NCBI RefSeq assembly: GCF_002257645.1
Contig: NZ_NQMO01000011.1
Span: forward strand, 124,001-188,000
Reading direction: 5' to 3'
Source: Paenibacillus sp. XY044
GTDB lineage: Bacteria; Bacillota; Bacilli; Paenibacillales; Paenibacillaceae
DNA length: 64,000 nucleotides
Below the pieces are notes generated by a model. The model ran no database searches. It worked only from the letters and a program-made list of their open reading frames with translations, and was not told where the DNA came from. Every line of letters begins with the position of its first letter. Position 1 is the stretch's first letter. The translations under genes were made by a program, and so were the position numbers. Below, piece by piece: positions 51,681 to 61,140 of this stretch.

Positions 51681-51715
51681 AAAGGCACCGCTTCTTATGA
51701 GAAGCGGTGCCTTTT
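51681..51715. terminator. Terminator overlapping the end of the AAC(3) gene (twin of 50314-50349)
   Basis: AAAGGCACCGCTTC and GAAGCGGTGCCTTT pair around a 6-base loop, with Ts on the plus strand. One arm encodes the last residues (KRHRF) of the AAC(3) protein; its stop codon TAA sits in the loop. Confidence 0.82.
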
Positions 51716-52504
51716 TAACCATGAAGCCGCATAATCGACTGCCGCCCTGACCGGCAGCAGCCGGCATTCCGCCATGCCCACCTGACCTACGGCGGCATGT
51801 CCCTTCTCTTCAAAATCCTGCCCTAGCCGGTCAAAGTCGTCGGAATCATAGGCATAGTCTTCGAACCATTTCCACGTTCTCTCGCCGTCCTCCAGAATGG
51901 CGGCCCCCATTCTTTTCCGCGGCATCTCTGCAATCTGAGTTTCCGCCATATGAAAGGTCGTGCAGGAATCGTATCCGACCCCAAGCAGCAGCACCTTCGC
52001 ATCCAGCCGGTACAGGGCGCCCAGCGGCGAATCTTCGCCGAACTGCGGCGTCAGCGCATGCACGCCGGTAATTTCCGCCGCATGCGGTCCCCTGGCCGCA
52101 AACGACACCTGCGGATGGTACGAGCGGTGGGTCCCCGGCAGCGAGCGGAACTGCTCCGCGATTTTCCCCATCGCCCGGGTCGCGGTATAATTCGGGTCAA
52201 ACGCCGGCATATTCGCGTAAATCTCCTCCAGCCATGCGGCCGGCACGGGCGGGTTAGCCCATTCCGCCGGATCGGACACCTGGCCGCTGTGGGCCGGCAT
52301 CACCAGCGTCCCGGCATCGCCCAGCGCCTGCTGCAGCGCCAGAATGACGGCTTCCGCATCGCCGCACACCCATCCGATTTTTGATAACGAGGAATGCACC
52401 AGCAGCGTGTCGCCTTCCCGGACGCCGAGACGGCCAAGATCCGCCCGGATCGATTCCACCGTGTTCAACTTCGCCGAAGCGTCAATGACCTTTCGTTCTC
52501 CCAT
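51695..52504 (-). CDS. AAC(3) family aminoglycoside N-acetyltransferase-like protein
   Basis: 269 residues of the acetyl-CoA-dependent AAC(3)/YokD family: LGRLGVREGDTLLVHSSLSKIGWVCGDAEAV, GTLVMPAHSGQVSDPAEW, NYTATRAMGKIAEQFRSLPGTHRSYHPQVSFAARG and LLLGVGYDSCTTFHMAE, covering the CoA and catalytic His regions. ATG at 52504 has GGAGGTGG 6 bases upstream. Chromosomal members of this family often do not give resistance, so the real acceptor is unknown. The C terminus is encoded by a terminator stem, so the last few residues may be an acquired tail. Confidence 0.87.
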   Translation of the reverse strand: MGERKVIDASAKLNTVESIRADLGRLGVREGDTLLVHSSLSKIGWVCGDAEAVILALQQALGDAGTLVMPAHSGQVSDPAEWANPPVPAAWLEEIYANMPAFDPNYTATRAMGKIAEQFRSLPGTHRSYHPQVSFAARGPHAAEITGVHALTPQFGEDSPLGALYRLDAKVLLLGVGYDSCTTFHMAETQIAEMPRKRMGAAILEDGERTWKWFEDYAYDSDDFDRLGQDFEEKGHAAVGQVGMAECRLLPVRAAVDYAASWLKRHRFS

Positions 52505-52568
52505 GTCAATCCACCTCCATTGTTCCATTGTGGCAAATAGAGGCGGCTTCGATCAAGTATGATAAAAA

Positions 52569-53048
52569 TTAGTTATTTACAACAAAGTCGTCAGAAATCC
52601 AATCACCCAGCCATGTATCCCAATCGCCGTATGCAAAAACCTTCAACATGACTCGATAAGTTCCTGTGCTGCCTGTTGATAAAATATCGTCAATTTGAAC
52701 TTGCCACTGGCCGGTCGAGGAAGCAAATGTTCCTCGAGTCGAGGCGACCTGAGAATATGTACTTCCATTTTTCTTATCAAGAGTGAGTTGGTAATATGCT
52801 GATCCTGCAGTCTTCTTCTCGCCGGTGATACCGATATAAGTATCGGAGACTGGATAGCTGCTAGTGCGGTCAGTATAAACTCTCGCTTCAATCCCATTCT
52901 GTTTAATCCATCCCGTATTCACATAGGGGGTGAAAATCCCAGAATCCTGTGGCGCTGCTGTTTCTTCAGCGCTTTCAGCGGATGCAGAGGTAGCGACGGC
53001 AGTTAGTAAAACGACTGATGATAAGAGTGCTGTAATTTTCTTCTTCAT
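52569..53048 (-). CDS. Small secreted protein of unknown function
   Basis: 159 residues with a clear Sec signal (KKKITALLSSVVLLTAVATSASA, cleavage after ASA). The mature part is Thr/Ser/Tyr-rich, has no cysteine and looks like a single beta-sandwich domain (VYTDRTSSYPVSDTYIGITG; AYYQLTLDKKNGSTYSQVASTRGTF; TYRVMLKVFAYGDWDTW). No family recognised. Base composition is clearly more AT-rich than its neighbours, as is the 500-bp gap upstream, suggesting separate acquisition. Site GGAGG about 11 bases before the ATG. Confidence 0.75.
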   Translation of the reverse strand: MKKKITALLSSVVLLTAVATSASAESAEETAAPQDSGIFTPYVNTGWIKQNGIEARVYTDRTSSYPVSDTYIGITGEKKTAGSAYYQLTLDKKNGSTYSQVASTRGTFASSTGQWQVQIDDILSTGSTGTYRVMLKVFAYGDWDTWLGDWISDDFVVNN

Positions 53049-53550
53049 TAATAATCATAACCTCCTAAAATTTGGTATATTTAACATATAACAACTTATA
53101 TATGGTTTGTCAACTAATAAATAGAATTTAATTGAAATAAATTCCAATAAAATTAATGAAAGAACAAACATATTGATGGTCTGTTTCAAATGGTTATCCT
53201 GAGCGTTTTTTTGATGAAGATGGATGGAAGCATCCGAGGACTCATACTAATCGTATTGTTCACTGCTTGGGGTGATAGAAGAAATAGAAATCGAACTTAT
53301 ATATATCAAAAAATATAAACTACGAAATGAAATACCAGAGAACGGATACGCATGCGGCAAGCCTCGCAAAAGACGGCCTTCATCCAGCAGTATGTAGTGA
53401 TCATCCTCATGAAAGCAAAAATGCATCCTTCCCTTGTAACAAGGGGAGGATGCATGGGGACCAAAGCGCCAAACAGCGCCCGGTGGTTTTGAAACATGTC
53501 CGTTCAAATCGTGGTTCTTTCATTTGGCGATTTCTCGGCTAAGGCCTTCT
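53049..53550. other. 502-bp AT-rich gap
   Basis: AT-rich promoter-like sequence for the secreted protein (53049-53160). Then about 250 bp without a convincing gene; one frame near 53205-53270 reads FFDEDGWKHPRTH, perhaps a fragment of an old gene. The GH18 operon terminator is at 53416-53455. Confidence 0.5.
53416..53455 (-). terminator. Terminator of the intracellular glycan operon
   Basis: ATGCATCCT-CCCTTGT and ACAAGGG-AGGATGCAT pair over 17 positions with one mismatch; TTTTTG follows on the minus strand. It lies about 95 bp beyond the GH18 stop. Confidence 0.85.
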
Positions 53551-54588
53551 TTACTTAGCACCGAGCCCTTCATGCATCGCGCCCAGCAGGCGGTGCGTCC
53601 GGTCGCAGCCGTATTCCCAGAACATGATACCTGCCAGTCCCTGCTCCTTCACGTACTCGCATTTATGCCCGATGGATTCCTCGTCGTCGTAGGAAATCAG
53701 GCTCGACCCGTTAAACAGGAACGGCGCACGGGCTTCTTCGTCCCAGTAGCGCGTGTAGCCGTTTTTATCGATGTAATCGGCAGCCAGCTCCGTAAAGGAA
53801 GGGCCGTATCCGCCCGTCGTGCCTGCCATTTGGTACAACCCTCGGTTGCGGTCCGGGACCTCGTTCCAGATGCGGGAGTAGAATGCCGCTCCGATCACGA
53901 TTTTTTCCCGCGGCACGCCCGCGCGGACAAAGATGTTCACGGATGCGTCCGTGCTGATACGGAACAAATCGCCCGTTCCAGTATACAGGTTCGTATGATG
54001 GCCCGTCAGCACCTGGAATCCGCCCCGCATGTCGTAAGTCATCAGCTGTACGAAATCGAGGTACTTCTGCACTTGATCCATCTCCGTGCCGTCCACGTAA
54101 TATTGGTCCGCCCCCGCAGCAATCGTCAGCAGGTAGTGGCGGCCGTCCGCGGTCCCTTTGGCATCGAGCGCTTCCCGAATCGCTGCCAGAAGCAGCGTAA
54201 AGTTCTGTTTGTCATCCGGACTTGAGGCGATGTCCGCCTCGCCGTAGCACGGATACTCCCAATCCAGATCGATTCCGTCAAAAGGATATTCGTTCAGCAC
54301 CCGCACGGCCGATGCCGCCATGCGGGCTCTTCCTTCCTCGGTTGCGGCCGCTTCGGAGAAGCCGCCCGCGCTCCACCCGCCGACCGACAGCAGCAGCGTC
54401 AGCTCGGGATGGTCCCGCTTGATGGACCGGATGGCTTCACCGTTCTTCAAATGCTCCGTCGTAATTTCGTCATCGCGGACATGGCCGAATGCCACGTTCA
54501 GATGGGTCAGCTTGGACAGATCCTCTGCCGTCATTTCCGGCAGCACGGCGTCCACGGCGTAACCCGCCACAATATATTTTTTCGACAT
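53551..54588 (-). CDS. GH18 glycosidase, intracellular (chitinase/ENGase-like)
   Basis: 345-residue TIM barrel with the GH18 signature FDGIDLDWEYP (D104-D107-D109-E111, Glu111 the proton donor), LLLSVGGWSAGGFS upstream and QLMTYDMRGG plus GIMFWEYGCD later. It has an inserted alpha/beta subdomain (YSRIWNEVPDRNRGLYQ), as in chitinases of subfamily A. No signal peptide, unlike chitin-degrading secreted enzymes. It is last gene of an operon with GH38 alpha-mannosidase and a transglutaminase-like protein, so GlcNAc-GlcNAc linkages of imported glycans are possible targets (inference). GGAGT before the ATG. Confidence 0.9.
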   Translation of the reverse strand: MSKKYIVAGYAVDAVLPEMTAEDLSKLTHLNVAFGHVRDDEITTEHLKNGEAIRSIKRDHPELTLLLSVGGWSAGGFSEAAATEEGRARMAASAVRVLNEYPFDGIDLDWEYPCYGEADIASSPDDKQNFTLLLAAIREALDAKGTADGRHYLLTIAAGADQYYVDGTEMDQVQKYLDFVQLMTYDMRGGFQVLTGHHTNLYTGTGDLFRISTDASVNIFVRAGVPREKIVIGAAFYSRIWNEVPDRNRGLYQMAGTTGGYGPSFTELAADYIDKNGYTRYWDEEARAPFLFNGSSLISYDDEESIGHKCEYVKEQGLAGIMFWEYGCDRTHRLLGAMHEGLGAK

Positions 54589-54684
54589 ACCTAAGACACT
54601 CCGTTTCTTATTGGGTTGTACAGAATCGCGATCCCGGTTGGGTTGTTCTGTAGGGTTGTTCTGTTAGATCGGCTTGCCCTGCAT

Positions 54685-57309
54685 TTAACCCTGCTTCGTC
54701 ACCGCCGATAAAATCTGCAGCGCCTCTTTCCCGGTGCCGATCTTGTAGCCCGACGCTGTATACCGGATCTGGTTCTGAGCATCCAGCACAAACAGATGCG
54801 GGTAGCCCGCTTCGCTCGCCGCCGAAGATGCGATCAGGTCAGGCAGGAAAGCATAGCTGTAATCCCGTACAAACGCCGTCCGTGCCGGCAGATTCGGATA
54901 AGCGGCCGGATCGAAGGAAGCCGTCCATTCGCGATGCCCAATGATCAGGACGATCGGGACCCCCAGCTTGTCAAACGACTCCGCCAGCTCGCCCAGCTCA
55001 CGCAGCAGGTGCTTGGTCGGCTCGCGCTCGGGCTCGATCCAGGCCGCGATGGCTCCTTGGGAGCCGATCAAACCGTCCAGCGCGGCGGCCGCCCCATCCA
55101 ATAGCGTAACTTTCCCGCCGCGGTCCAGCGTGCCCAGCACCGGAATCTCCTCGGTGGCTTCACGGAAGGCCAGCGGCACCTCCGTCGTGTCCCCTTCGTT
55201 CACCGTAAAGTAGCTGAGGCGCACCCGCACGGTTCCGTCTTTCAGGCGGATGCCCGTCGTCAGGCGGTACGCGCCCGGTTCCACTTCAAACGGCGCGTCG
55301 TATACGTCGGTTTGACCGAACGGGTAGACGAGCGTTTTGTATACGCCGTTTTCAAGCCGGCCGAACGTAAAGTTTTCGCCGTAAGATGCGGCAGGCGCAT
55401 CCGGACCGGCCGCTCCATCCCGCAGCAGGCGCAGCATGCCCCAGCCTGCGCTTCCGGCTTCTTCGGCAGAGGCGTACAGGGTAAACGGCGCGTCTTTCCA
55501 TCCGCCGCCCTGCCAATACTGCGGCTTCTGCTCGCTCGGGTGCAGGCGGGCCGGAACGCCGAGGCTGCGGCTGGCCGCCACGAACAGAATGCCGAGCGAT
55601 ACCGGGTCACCCTTGCCCAGCCGGTAAGTACCGACCGGATTGCCTTTGCCGATCAGGTTCGGCAGGTCCTGCCATAACCCGAAGCCCTGCTCCAGGCGGC
55701 GGGCCAGCTGCGCCGGATCGGCCTGGTATGCGGCCGTCTCCTCCGGCGCAAAGGCTTCCTGGAAGAACTTCCGGTAGGGCACGATCATTTCGTACTGGAT
55801 TCGCGGGCAGAGGATGTACTGGACGAAGAGGTCCTCATCCCAATCGCCGCGGCGCTCCAGCGCTCCGGTCAGGTGGTCGTCCAGCGCCGGCCGGAACGTG
55901 TCGGCCAGGTCCTTGTCGTTCAGCGATTCCAGCAGCCGCAGCGGCCACTCTCCGAATTCGCCGGAACGCTCTTCCAGGAACGCTGCGATTTCGCGGCCGT
56001 TGCCCCGAGCCTTGCCCAGCACCGCCCCTACACGTTCGGACGGGAGTCCCGCCGAATTCGCCAACCGGACGGCATCTTCCTCGCCGAGGAAAGTCTCCTC
56101 GTAAGCGGTCCGGATGCGCGTGCCTTCTTCGATCCGGGCGTTGTGGCGCTGCAGCTTATCTTCCGTGACGGCGTCCGCGGCTTCCCCTTCCCGTTCGGGC
56201 GGCGGAACCATGTCAAAATCTGACGTTCCTTCCGGCTGAACGGATGACTCCAGGATGAGCTCGAAGCAGTCGCTGTCTTGGACCGAAATTTTGATCTCGC
56301 CCCAGCGCCCATTCTTCACGGCGCGAATGACCAGGTCGCCGAATCCCGTCTTGAAGGAGACTTCGCCCCGCTCGTCCGTCGGCAGCGTGGCAATCGGATA
56401 CAGCTCCGCCATGTTGTACAGTTCAAAGCGCACCTCGGCCCCTTCTACCGGAACACCTGCATCGTCCTTTACCGCCACGCGGATGGTCCGCGTCGGCGCG
56501 TAATTTTCCAGCAGGTTAATCTCCGTGAACCATTCGTCAGCCAGCGTAATATCCTCAGGTCCCGGATAATCGGCGTAAATCCTCGTATTGATCAGCATCG
56601 CCCGGCGTGCCGGCGGTGTGAACCAGCCTTGGTTCAAGCGGGCTTCCGGCTCGCAGGCGCCGATGTAGTACCACTGCCCGTCGGCCCACGCTTCCACCCA
56701 GGCATGGTTGTCGTCGCAGTGCGCCCAGCGCGGGGTATAGACCTGGCGCGCAGGGATGCCGATGCTGCGCAGGGCGGCCACGGCGAGCGTCGACTCTTCC
56801 CCGCAGCGGCCTCGGGCCGTGCGGATCATCGTCAGAGGCGAAATCGTCCGCAGATCGCTGCCGATGTAGGTAGCTTTTTCATGGCACCAATAGTTTGTTT
56901 CCAGAATGGCCTCCGCCATGGACAGTCCGGCGGTCCGCTCGGCCAGTTCGTTATATAATATGCCGCGCGAATCCTCGATATTTTCAGTATTGACCCGGTA
57001 AGGGAGCACGAAGTGCAGGAAGAGATGATCCGGTACCCGCTCTCCCCAAGGCACCTCCTTGCGGATGGCCAACGTTCGGCGCACATGGCTCAAAAACAGC
57101 GAACCGTCGTAATCCGCCAGGTCGTTGACCGGCATGTACGCGTACAAATATTTCAAAGCCCACGTTTCCTCGGAGGTCAGCTCCTCCTCAAACACGCCGA
57201 ACAGCTCCCTTTTCCGGGATTCGGCCAGCACCTTCTTCTCCTGAAATTTCTCCTCGATCCGCTCCAGCATCCGCTGGTCCAGCGAGAACGCGGTCGTGTT
57301 CGTCGTCAT
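54685..57309 (-). CDS. Transglutaminase-like protein with thioredoxin-like C-terminal domain
   Basis: 874 residues. The transglutaminase/PNGase-type core lies at about 105-230: Cys169 in RGRCGEESTLAVAALRSIGIPARQVYTPRW, His202 in DDNHAWVEAW and the acidic residue in YYIGACEPE. A carboxypeptidase-regulatory-like beta domain follows (VAVKDDAGVPVEGAEVRFEL ... GFGDLVIRAVKNG), then a second region resembling a degenerate transglutaminase (SLGILFVAASRSLGVPARLHP). The thioredoxin-like end (VPIVLIIGHREWTASFD; YPHLFVLDAQNQIRY) lacks a CxxC. No signal peptide. ATG 57309 overlaps the previous stop (ATGA), with AGGAAG upstream. Possibly a protease or amidase acting on glycopeptides; function is not established. 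Confidence 0.8.
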   Translation of the reverse strand: MTTNTTAFSLDQRMLERIEEKFQEKKVLAESRKRELFGVFEEELTSEETWALKYLYAYMPVNDLADYDGSLFLSHVRRTLAIRKEVPWGERVPDHLFLHFVLPYRVNTENIEDSRGILYNELAERTAGLSMAEAILETNYWCHEKATYIGSDLRTISPLTMIRTARGRCGEESTLAVAALRSIGIPARQVYTPRWAHCDDNHAWVEAWADGQWYYIGACEPEARLNQGWFTPPARRAMLINTRIYADYPGPEDITLADEWFTEINLLENYAPTRTIRVAVKDDAGVPVEGAEVRFELYNMAELYPIATLPTDERGEVSFKTGFGDLVIRAVKNGRWGEIKISVQDSDCFELILESSVQPEGTSDFDMVPPPEREGEAADAVTEDKLQRHNARIEEGTRIRTAYEETFLGEEDAVRLANSAGLPSERVGAVLGKARGNGREIAAFLEERSGEFGEWPLRLLESLNDKDLADTFRPALDDHLTGALERRGDWDEDLFVQYILCPRIQYEMIVPYRKFFQEAFAPEETAAYQADPAQLARRLEQGFGLWQDLPNLIGKGNPVGTYRLGKGDPVSLGILFVAASRSLGVPARLHPSEQKPQYWQGGGWKDAPFTLYASAEEAGSAGWGMLRLLRDGAAGPDAPAASYGENFTFGRLENGVYKTLVYPFGQTDVYDAPFEVEPGAYRLTTGIRLKDGTVRVRLSYFTVNEGDTTEVPLAFREATEEIPVLGTLDRGGKVTLLDGAAAALDGLIGSQGAIAAWIEPEREPTKHLLRELGELAESFDKLGVPIVLIIGHREWTASFDPAAYPNLPARTAFVRDYSYAFLPDLIASSAASEAGYPHLFVLDAQNQIRYTASGYKIGTGKEALQILSAVTKQG

Positions 57310-58337
57310 TTCGCTTCCTCCTTCCACAGCTTCCCGTCTTCGCGGATGCAGTACACCGCTCGTCCGTCCGCAGACGGAACCGTCAACTGGAACAGGCTGC
57401 GGGTCACTTCGATCTCCGGATCAATGCTCCAAGTGTCGCCGCCCTTTAGCTGCTCCCAATCCGCCGTAAACCGGCCGTGAACCTCATAGTGGTTGCGTTC
57501 GCGGTAATAGAGCTTGCGAAGCTCCCACTTGATCCGCTCTTCTTCCGGCAGGACAAACGCCTCCGGCGCTTCCCCGTCCGAGAATACCACGTACCCCCAG
57601 AGCTCCGGATAATGCATGTTGATGATTCCCATCGGCGACCATACCCAGTTGTCCTCGGGATACGGCTTGCCGGTCTCAGGGTTTAACACCTTGCGGTATT
57701 CGCCGTCCTGCACCTCTGTCCGCCATTCCACACGCGAGAAGTTGACGCGCCAGAATTCGCCGGCAGCAGGGCCCCGCCCCTCGGGTGCGCATTCCTTCAG
57801 GCTCGCCCACGGGATCGCCACTTCCACGCTCCACTTCCGGTTGTCTGCGTCCGGGCGGTTCAGCTCGCCGTCAATATGCACCGCGGTCTTCAGGCCGGCA
57901 ATATCCCAGCCGTTGACCGGAGGCCCGCCGTCGCGGTAAGGCTGCACCAGCAACAGGTCCCAGACCGTGTTCAGGGCATTGATCTCAAACTCGTAATATT
58001 GATGCGTATCCCCATCGGGATCAATAAAGATTTCAAAGTCGTTATCGTAGAAAATGACTGAATCCCGCTCGGTCAGCGTGGCCCATATCTGATCCTCGAT
58101 CAGCTCTGCACCGAAGTAGAAATATTCGTCGTCCCACAGCATTTTGACCCGGGTCTGCTTGGCTGGCTTGGGACGCAGATCGCCTTCGATATCGACGAAG
58201 TCCTCCGTCCACTGCGCTTCAGACCAGAACGGCTTGTCCAGGCGTCCGTCCAGGGCAAGCGGTCCCCGTGCCCGCCGGCAAATATAATGTTTGGGAGCAT
58301 ATTCGATCTTGGGCTCCGGCACTCCGCTTAAATTCAT
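57306..58337 (-). CDS. CBM9/DOMON-like carbohydrate-binding protein
   Basis: 343 residues. The family 9-like beta-sandwich covers about 15-250: ICRRARGPLALDGRLDKPFWSEAQW, RVKMLWDDEYFYFGAELIED, DNDFEIFIDPDGDTHQYYEFEINAL, WSVEVAIPWASLKE and GEFWRVNFSRVEW. A charged C-terminal extension follows. No signal peptide, which is unusual for a carbohydrate-binding module. GGAGGG stands 7 bases before the ATG. It is translationally coupled to the transglutaminase-like gene by a 4-bp overlap and follows the GH38 gene by 35 bp. It may present glycan substrates to the neighbouring enzymes. Confidence 0.85.
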   Translation of the reverse strand: MNLSGVPEPKIEYAPKHYICRRARGPLALDGRLDKPFWSEAQWTEDFVDIEGDLRPKPAKQTRVKMLWDDEYFYFGAELIEDQIWATLTERDSVIFYDNDFEIFIDPDGDTHQYYEFEINALNTVWDLLLVQPYRDGGPPVNGWDIAGLKTAVHIDGELNRPDADNRKWSVEVAIPWASLKECAPEGRGPAAGEFWRVNFSRVEWRTEVQDGEYRKVLNPETGKPYPEDNWVWSPMGIINMHYPELWGYVVFSDGEAPEAFVLPEEERIKWELRKLYYRERNHYEVHGRFTADWEQLKGGDTWSIDPEIEVTRSLFQLTVPSADGRAVYCIREDGKLWKEEAK

Positions 58338-58372
58338 CGCGATTCCCTCCGTTATTCGTTCTGCAACGATCG

Positions 58373-61129
58373 TTAACCTTTATTGACGGTATCCGCAATC
58401 TCCAAGGCCAGCGTCACAATTTCGGCCGGCCCGGCCGCTACGCGGAGCGCCTCTCCTGGCAGCGCCGCTTCCACCGCCTCCTGCCGCTCTTCCAGAATAC
58501 TGCTCCGGTAAGCTTGGCAATATGAGAATTTTGGCGATACGGCAAGTTCGCTGCCGTTCGCGGTCAAATTGTACCAACGAAGGATGAGGTCTCCCGTCTC
58601 TTCACATCTTTTCACCGCCGACTGCGCTATTCCTTCTCCTTGCCAGCCGAACCATTCATAAACCGGCGGAAGACCGCCCGCATGCAGGCCGACCTGTGCG
58701 CCCGTCCATGGCACTTGGAACTGGTAGGCTTCGTTATACGCAACCTCAGATTTCGAAAGACCATGCGGAATGACCATGAGCTCGGCATAGGCCTCGCCCA
58801 GGCACTGTGCCTCCGGCGTCGGGAACACGCCCCAGTCGCCCAGCTCGCCGACGGAACGCAGCAGCGTCACCGCAATCGTGTTCTGTCCGTCCTGCAGCAC
58901 CTCGTATTCGTTCAAGCCCAGATTCGCAACCGTCAGTCCCGTCCGTTCGTCCTTGATGCTGGCAAAGGCCTGCTGGTGGTGACAGTAGCTTGGGTTGGTC
59001 CATTCGGCGGACGGATCGTTGCTGCGGGATACAACCTCGAACATGGAATCCGCCTGGTGAATATCGCTGGCAAGGCCAGTCGGGAACAGCATCCGCAACC
59101 GGTGATCCTCGGCTTGGTTATTCAAGCGGGAGGTCACCTTCAGGCCGCGCGACGCTTTCTCCAGCGTCAGGGTCGTCTCGATGACGAGCCGGACCGTCTC
59201 CTTGGAGCGGCCGGACGTTCTGCCGGTGAACCACACCAGCTCCTGCTGCTCCTGCGCAAGCTTCTCCTCCGCTCCCTTTGGAATGTCCCAGGCGTGAACA
59301 ACCCGGAAGGAGGCCTCGTAAGGCTTGTCGGCCAGAATCGTAATCTCCGCCGCTGCGTCCCGGGTCGTCAGCGGGAGTTCTCCGTCCGGCTGGCGATACA
59401 TGTATTCATTGCCGATGTCCCCGCTGTCTTCGTAAACGCACAGTCCGGAGTAAATCCGGCCGCTCGCCTTGTCCGTCAGCGTCACCGACCCGTCGTTCTC
59501 AATGCGGACCGCCACGTATTCGTTTTCCATGGTGCGGTCTCCGGTGACAAGCGAGGCCCGTCCTGCCGATGCTGCGGCTTGGAATGCAGAGCGGACAATC
59601 GCGTAGGTGCAAAAACCGTTCGCAGGAACGTCCGCCGCCTCCAGCTCCACGCGGACCCTCCGCGCAAAATAAGGCTGCCGGAACTTGTCGTCAGGCAAAT
59701 CGTATCCGAACTGCAGTCCCAGGTCGGTGATCGTGCAGGCCACCTCACGCCCCTTGCTGTCCACCACGCTCCGGTCCGCCAGCTCGAGCTGCTTCACACG
59801 CGATTTCATTTCGCCGAACGGAATGCCTTCCCGGAAATAGTGGCGGAGCACGTCGACTTCAACGCTGACCGTACCGGTCCGCTTGCCGCCGGTCGTATTG
59901 AAGACGGTGAACGGGCAAGCATCCGGCCCGAACTTAGCAAAGCCGGTGGTGTCGATTTGTTCCGCAATGGACTGCAGGCTTTCGTCCGCAACGGCTTCGG
60001 CGACATGCCGGCTTTTCTCGAAGCGGGTGACCATCTCGCGATGAACCTCGTCCACGCTGCAGCCGCAGATGCTGTCATGCGGATGGTTCTGCATCAGCGT
60101 CTTCCAGGCATACTGCAGGAGATCATGCGGATACGCCGCACCGAGCAGGCTGGCATAGGCCGCAAGCGGTTCCGCCACCTTCTCGAGCATGGCCTGGCCC
60201 CGCTGGTTCATCTGCTTCAGGTAGACGCGGGAGGAGGCCGTATTCACGAGCGTCCCCCAGCCGTCCGTCCGCTGGCTGCGCAGCTCGCCCCGGACCGAAG
60301 ACAGTTCACGGCCTTGCGAAGATTCGAGGGCCGCCAAATAATCGATGAAATTGGAATGGACGAAGTCCGTATCCGGGAACAGTTCGCGTGCCGTGCGGAT
60401 CGCCTCCGGCAGATCGAGCTGGATCGGCTGGTGGTCGCAGCCGTTCATGAACAGCAGCTCCCCGGTGGAAGCGTACTTGCCGGCGTCAGCCAGCTTGCGC
60501 TGCCAGTATTCCTTCGCTTCGCCCGGATCTGCGGGCACCTCATTCCCGTTCGAATACCAGTTGGCGAACAGGATGCCGAGCACCTTGGAGCCGTCCGGTC
60601 CCTCCCACTCCAGCTCGGAGAAGGAGGATTCGTAATCGCCGTCGGCGACCGTGTTGTTGAAGCCTGTAGGCTTCACGCCCCGTCCGAAGAAGGCGTTATG
60701 GATGCCGGACTGCCGCATCAGCTGGGGCGTTTGTCCGGCAAGCCCGAAGGTGTCGGGAAAGTAGCCGATTGGGACCGGCTGGCCGTAGCGCTTGGCGTCC
60801 TTGTGCCCGATCAGCATGTTGCGCACATTGGCTTCGCTGCTCGTCAGAAACGCGTCCTGCAGGATGTACCAGGGGCCGATCAGGATGCGGCCGTCCCGGA
60901 TATGCTTCTCGAGCCGCGCCTGCTGCTGCGGCCGGACCTGCAGGTAATCCTCCAGGATGATCGTCTGGCCGTCGAGGAAAAAGCTGCGATATTCCGGATC
61001 CTCATCCAGCTTGTCCAGCAGCGCATCCATCAGCTTCACCAGACGGACATGATGCTTCTCATAGGGCAAATACCATTCCCGGTCCCAGTGGGTATGCGAT
61101 ACGATATGAGCCGTTTTGCGGTTTGGCAT
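58373..61129 (-). CDS. GH38 alpha-mannosidase
   Basis: 918 residues, retaining and zinc-dependent, releasing alpha-linked mannose. The N-terminal catalytic domain begins HIVSHTHWDREWYLPYEKHH (metal His14 and Asp16), nucleophile Asp126 in IGYFPDTFGLAGQTPQ, and a further metal His in NHPHDSICGCSVDEVH. A helical middle domain and large C-terminal beta-sandwich domains (VEVDVLRHYF; LRMLFPTGLASDIHQADS; PPVYEWFGWQGEGIAQSAVKRCEE) complete it. No signal peptide. GGAGG precedes the ATG; the upstream gene's TAG stop is inside that site, so the two are coupled. Confidence 0.94.
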   Translation of the reverse strand: MPNRKTAHIVSHTHWDREWYLPYEKHHVRLVKLMDALLDKLDEDPEYRSFFLDGQTIILEDYLQVRPQQQARLEKHIRDGRILIGPWYILQDAFLTSSEANVRNMLIGHKDAKRYGQPVPIGYFPDTFGLAGQTPQLMRQSGIHNAFFGRGVKPTGFNNTVADGDYESSFSELEWEGPDGSKVLGILFANWYSNGNEVPADPGEAKEYWQRKLADAGKYASTGELLFMNGCDHQPIQLDLPEAIRTARELFPDTDFVHSNFIDYLAALESSQGRELSSVRGELRSQRTDGWGTLVNTASSRVYLKQMNQRGQAMLEKVAEPLAAYASLLGAAYPHDLLQYAWKTLMQNHPHDSICGCSVDEVHREMVTRFEKSRHVAEAVADESLQSIAEQIDTTGFAKFGPDACPFTVFNTTGGKRTGTVSVEVDVLRHYFREGIPFGEMKSRVKQLELADRSVVDSKGREVACTITDLGLQFGYDLPDDKFRQPYFARRVRVELEAADVPANGFCTYAIVRSAFQAAASAGRASLVTGDRTMENEYVAVRIENDGSVTLTDKASGRIYSGLCVYEDSGDIGNEYMYRQPDGELPLTTRDAAAEITILADKPYEASFRVVHAWDIPKGAEEKLAQEQQELVWFTGRTSGRSKETVRLVIETTLTLEKASRGLKVTSRLNNQAEDHRLRMLFPTGLASDIHQADSMFEVVSRSNDPSAEWTNPSYCHHQQAFASIKDERTGLTVANLGLNEYEVLQDGQNTIAVTLLRSVGELGDWGVFPTPEAQCLGEAYAELMVIPHGLSKSEVAYNEAYQFQVPWTGAQVGLHAGGLPPVYEWFGWQGEGIAQSAVKRCEETGDLILRWYNLTANGSELAVSPKFSYCQAYRSSILEERQEAVEAALPGEALRVAAGPAEIVTLALEIADTVNKG

Positions 61130-61140
61130 GTTTCTTCCTC

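Noticed and set aside
53205..53275. Transposase remnant in the AT-rich gap
   Set aside because: Only about 20 codons resemble coding sequence; no terminal repeats or second fragment were found.
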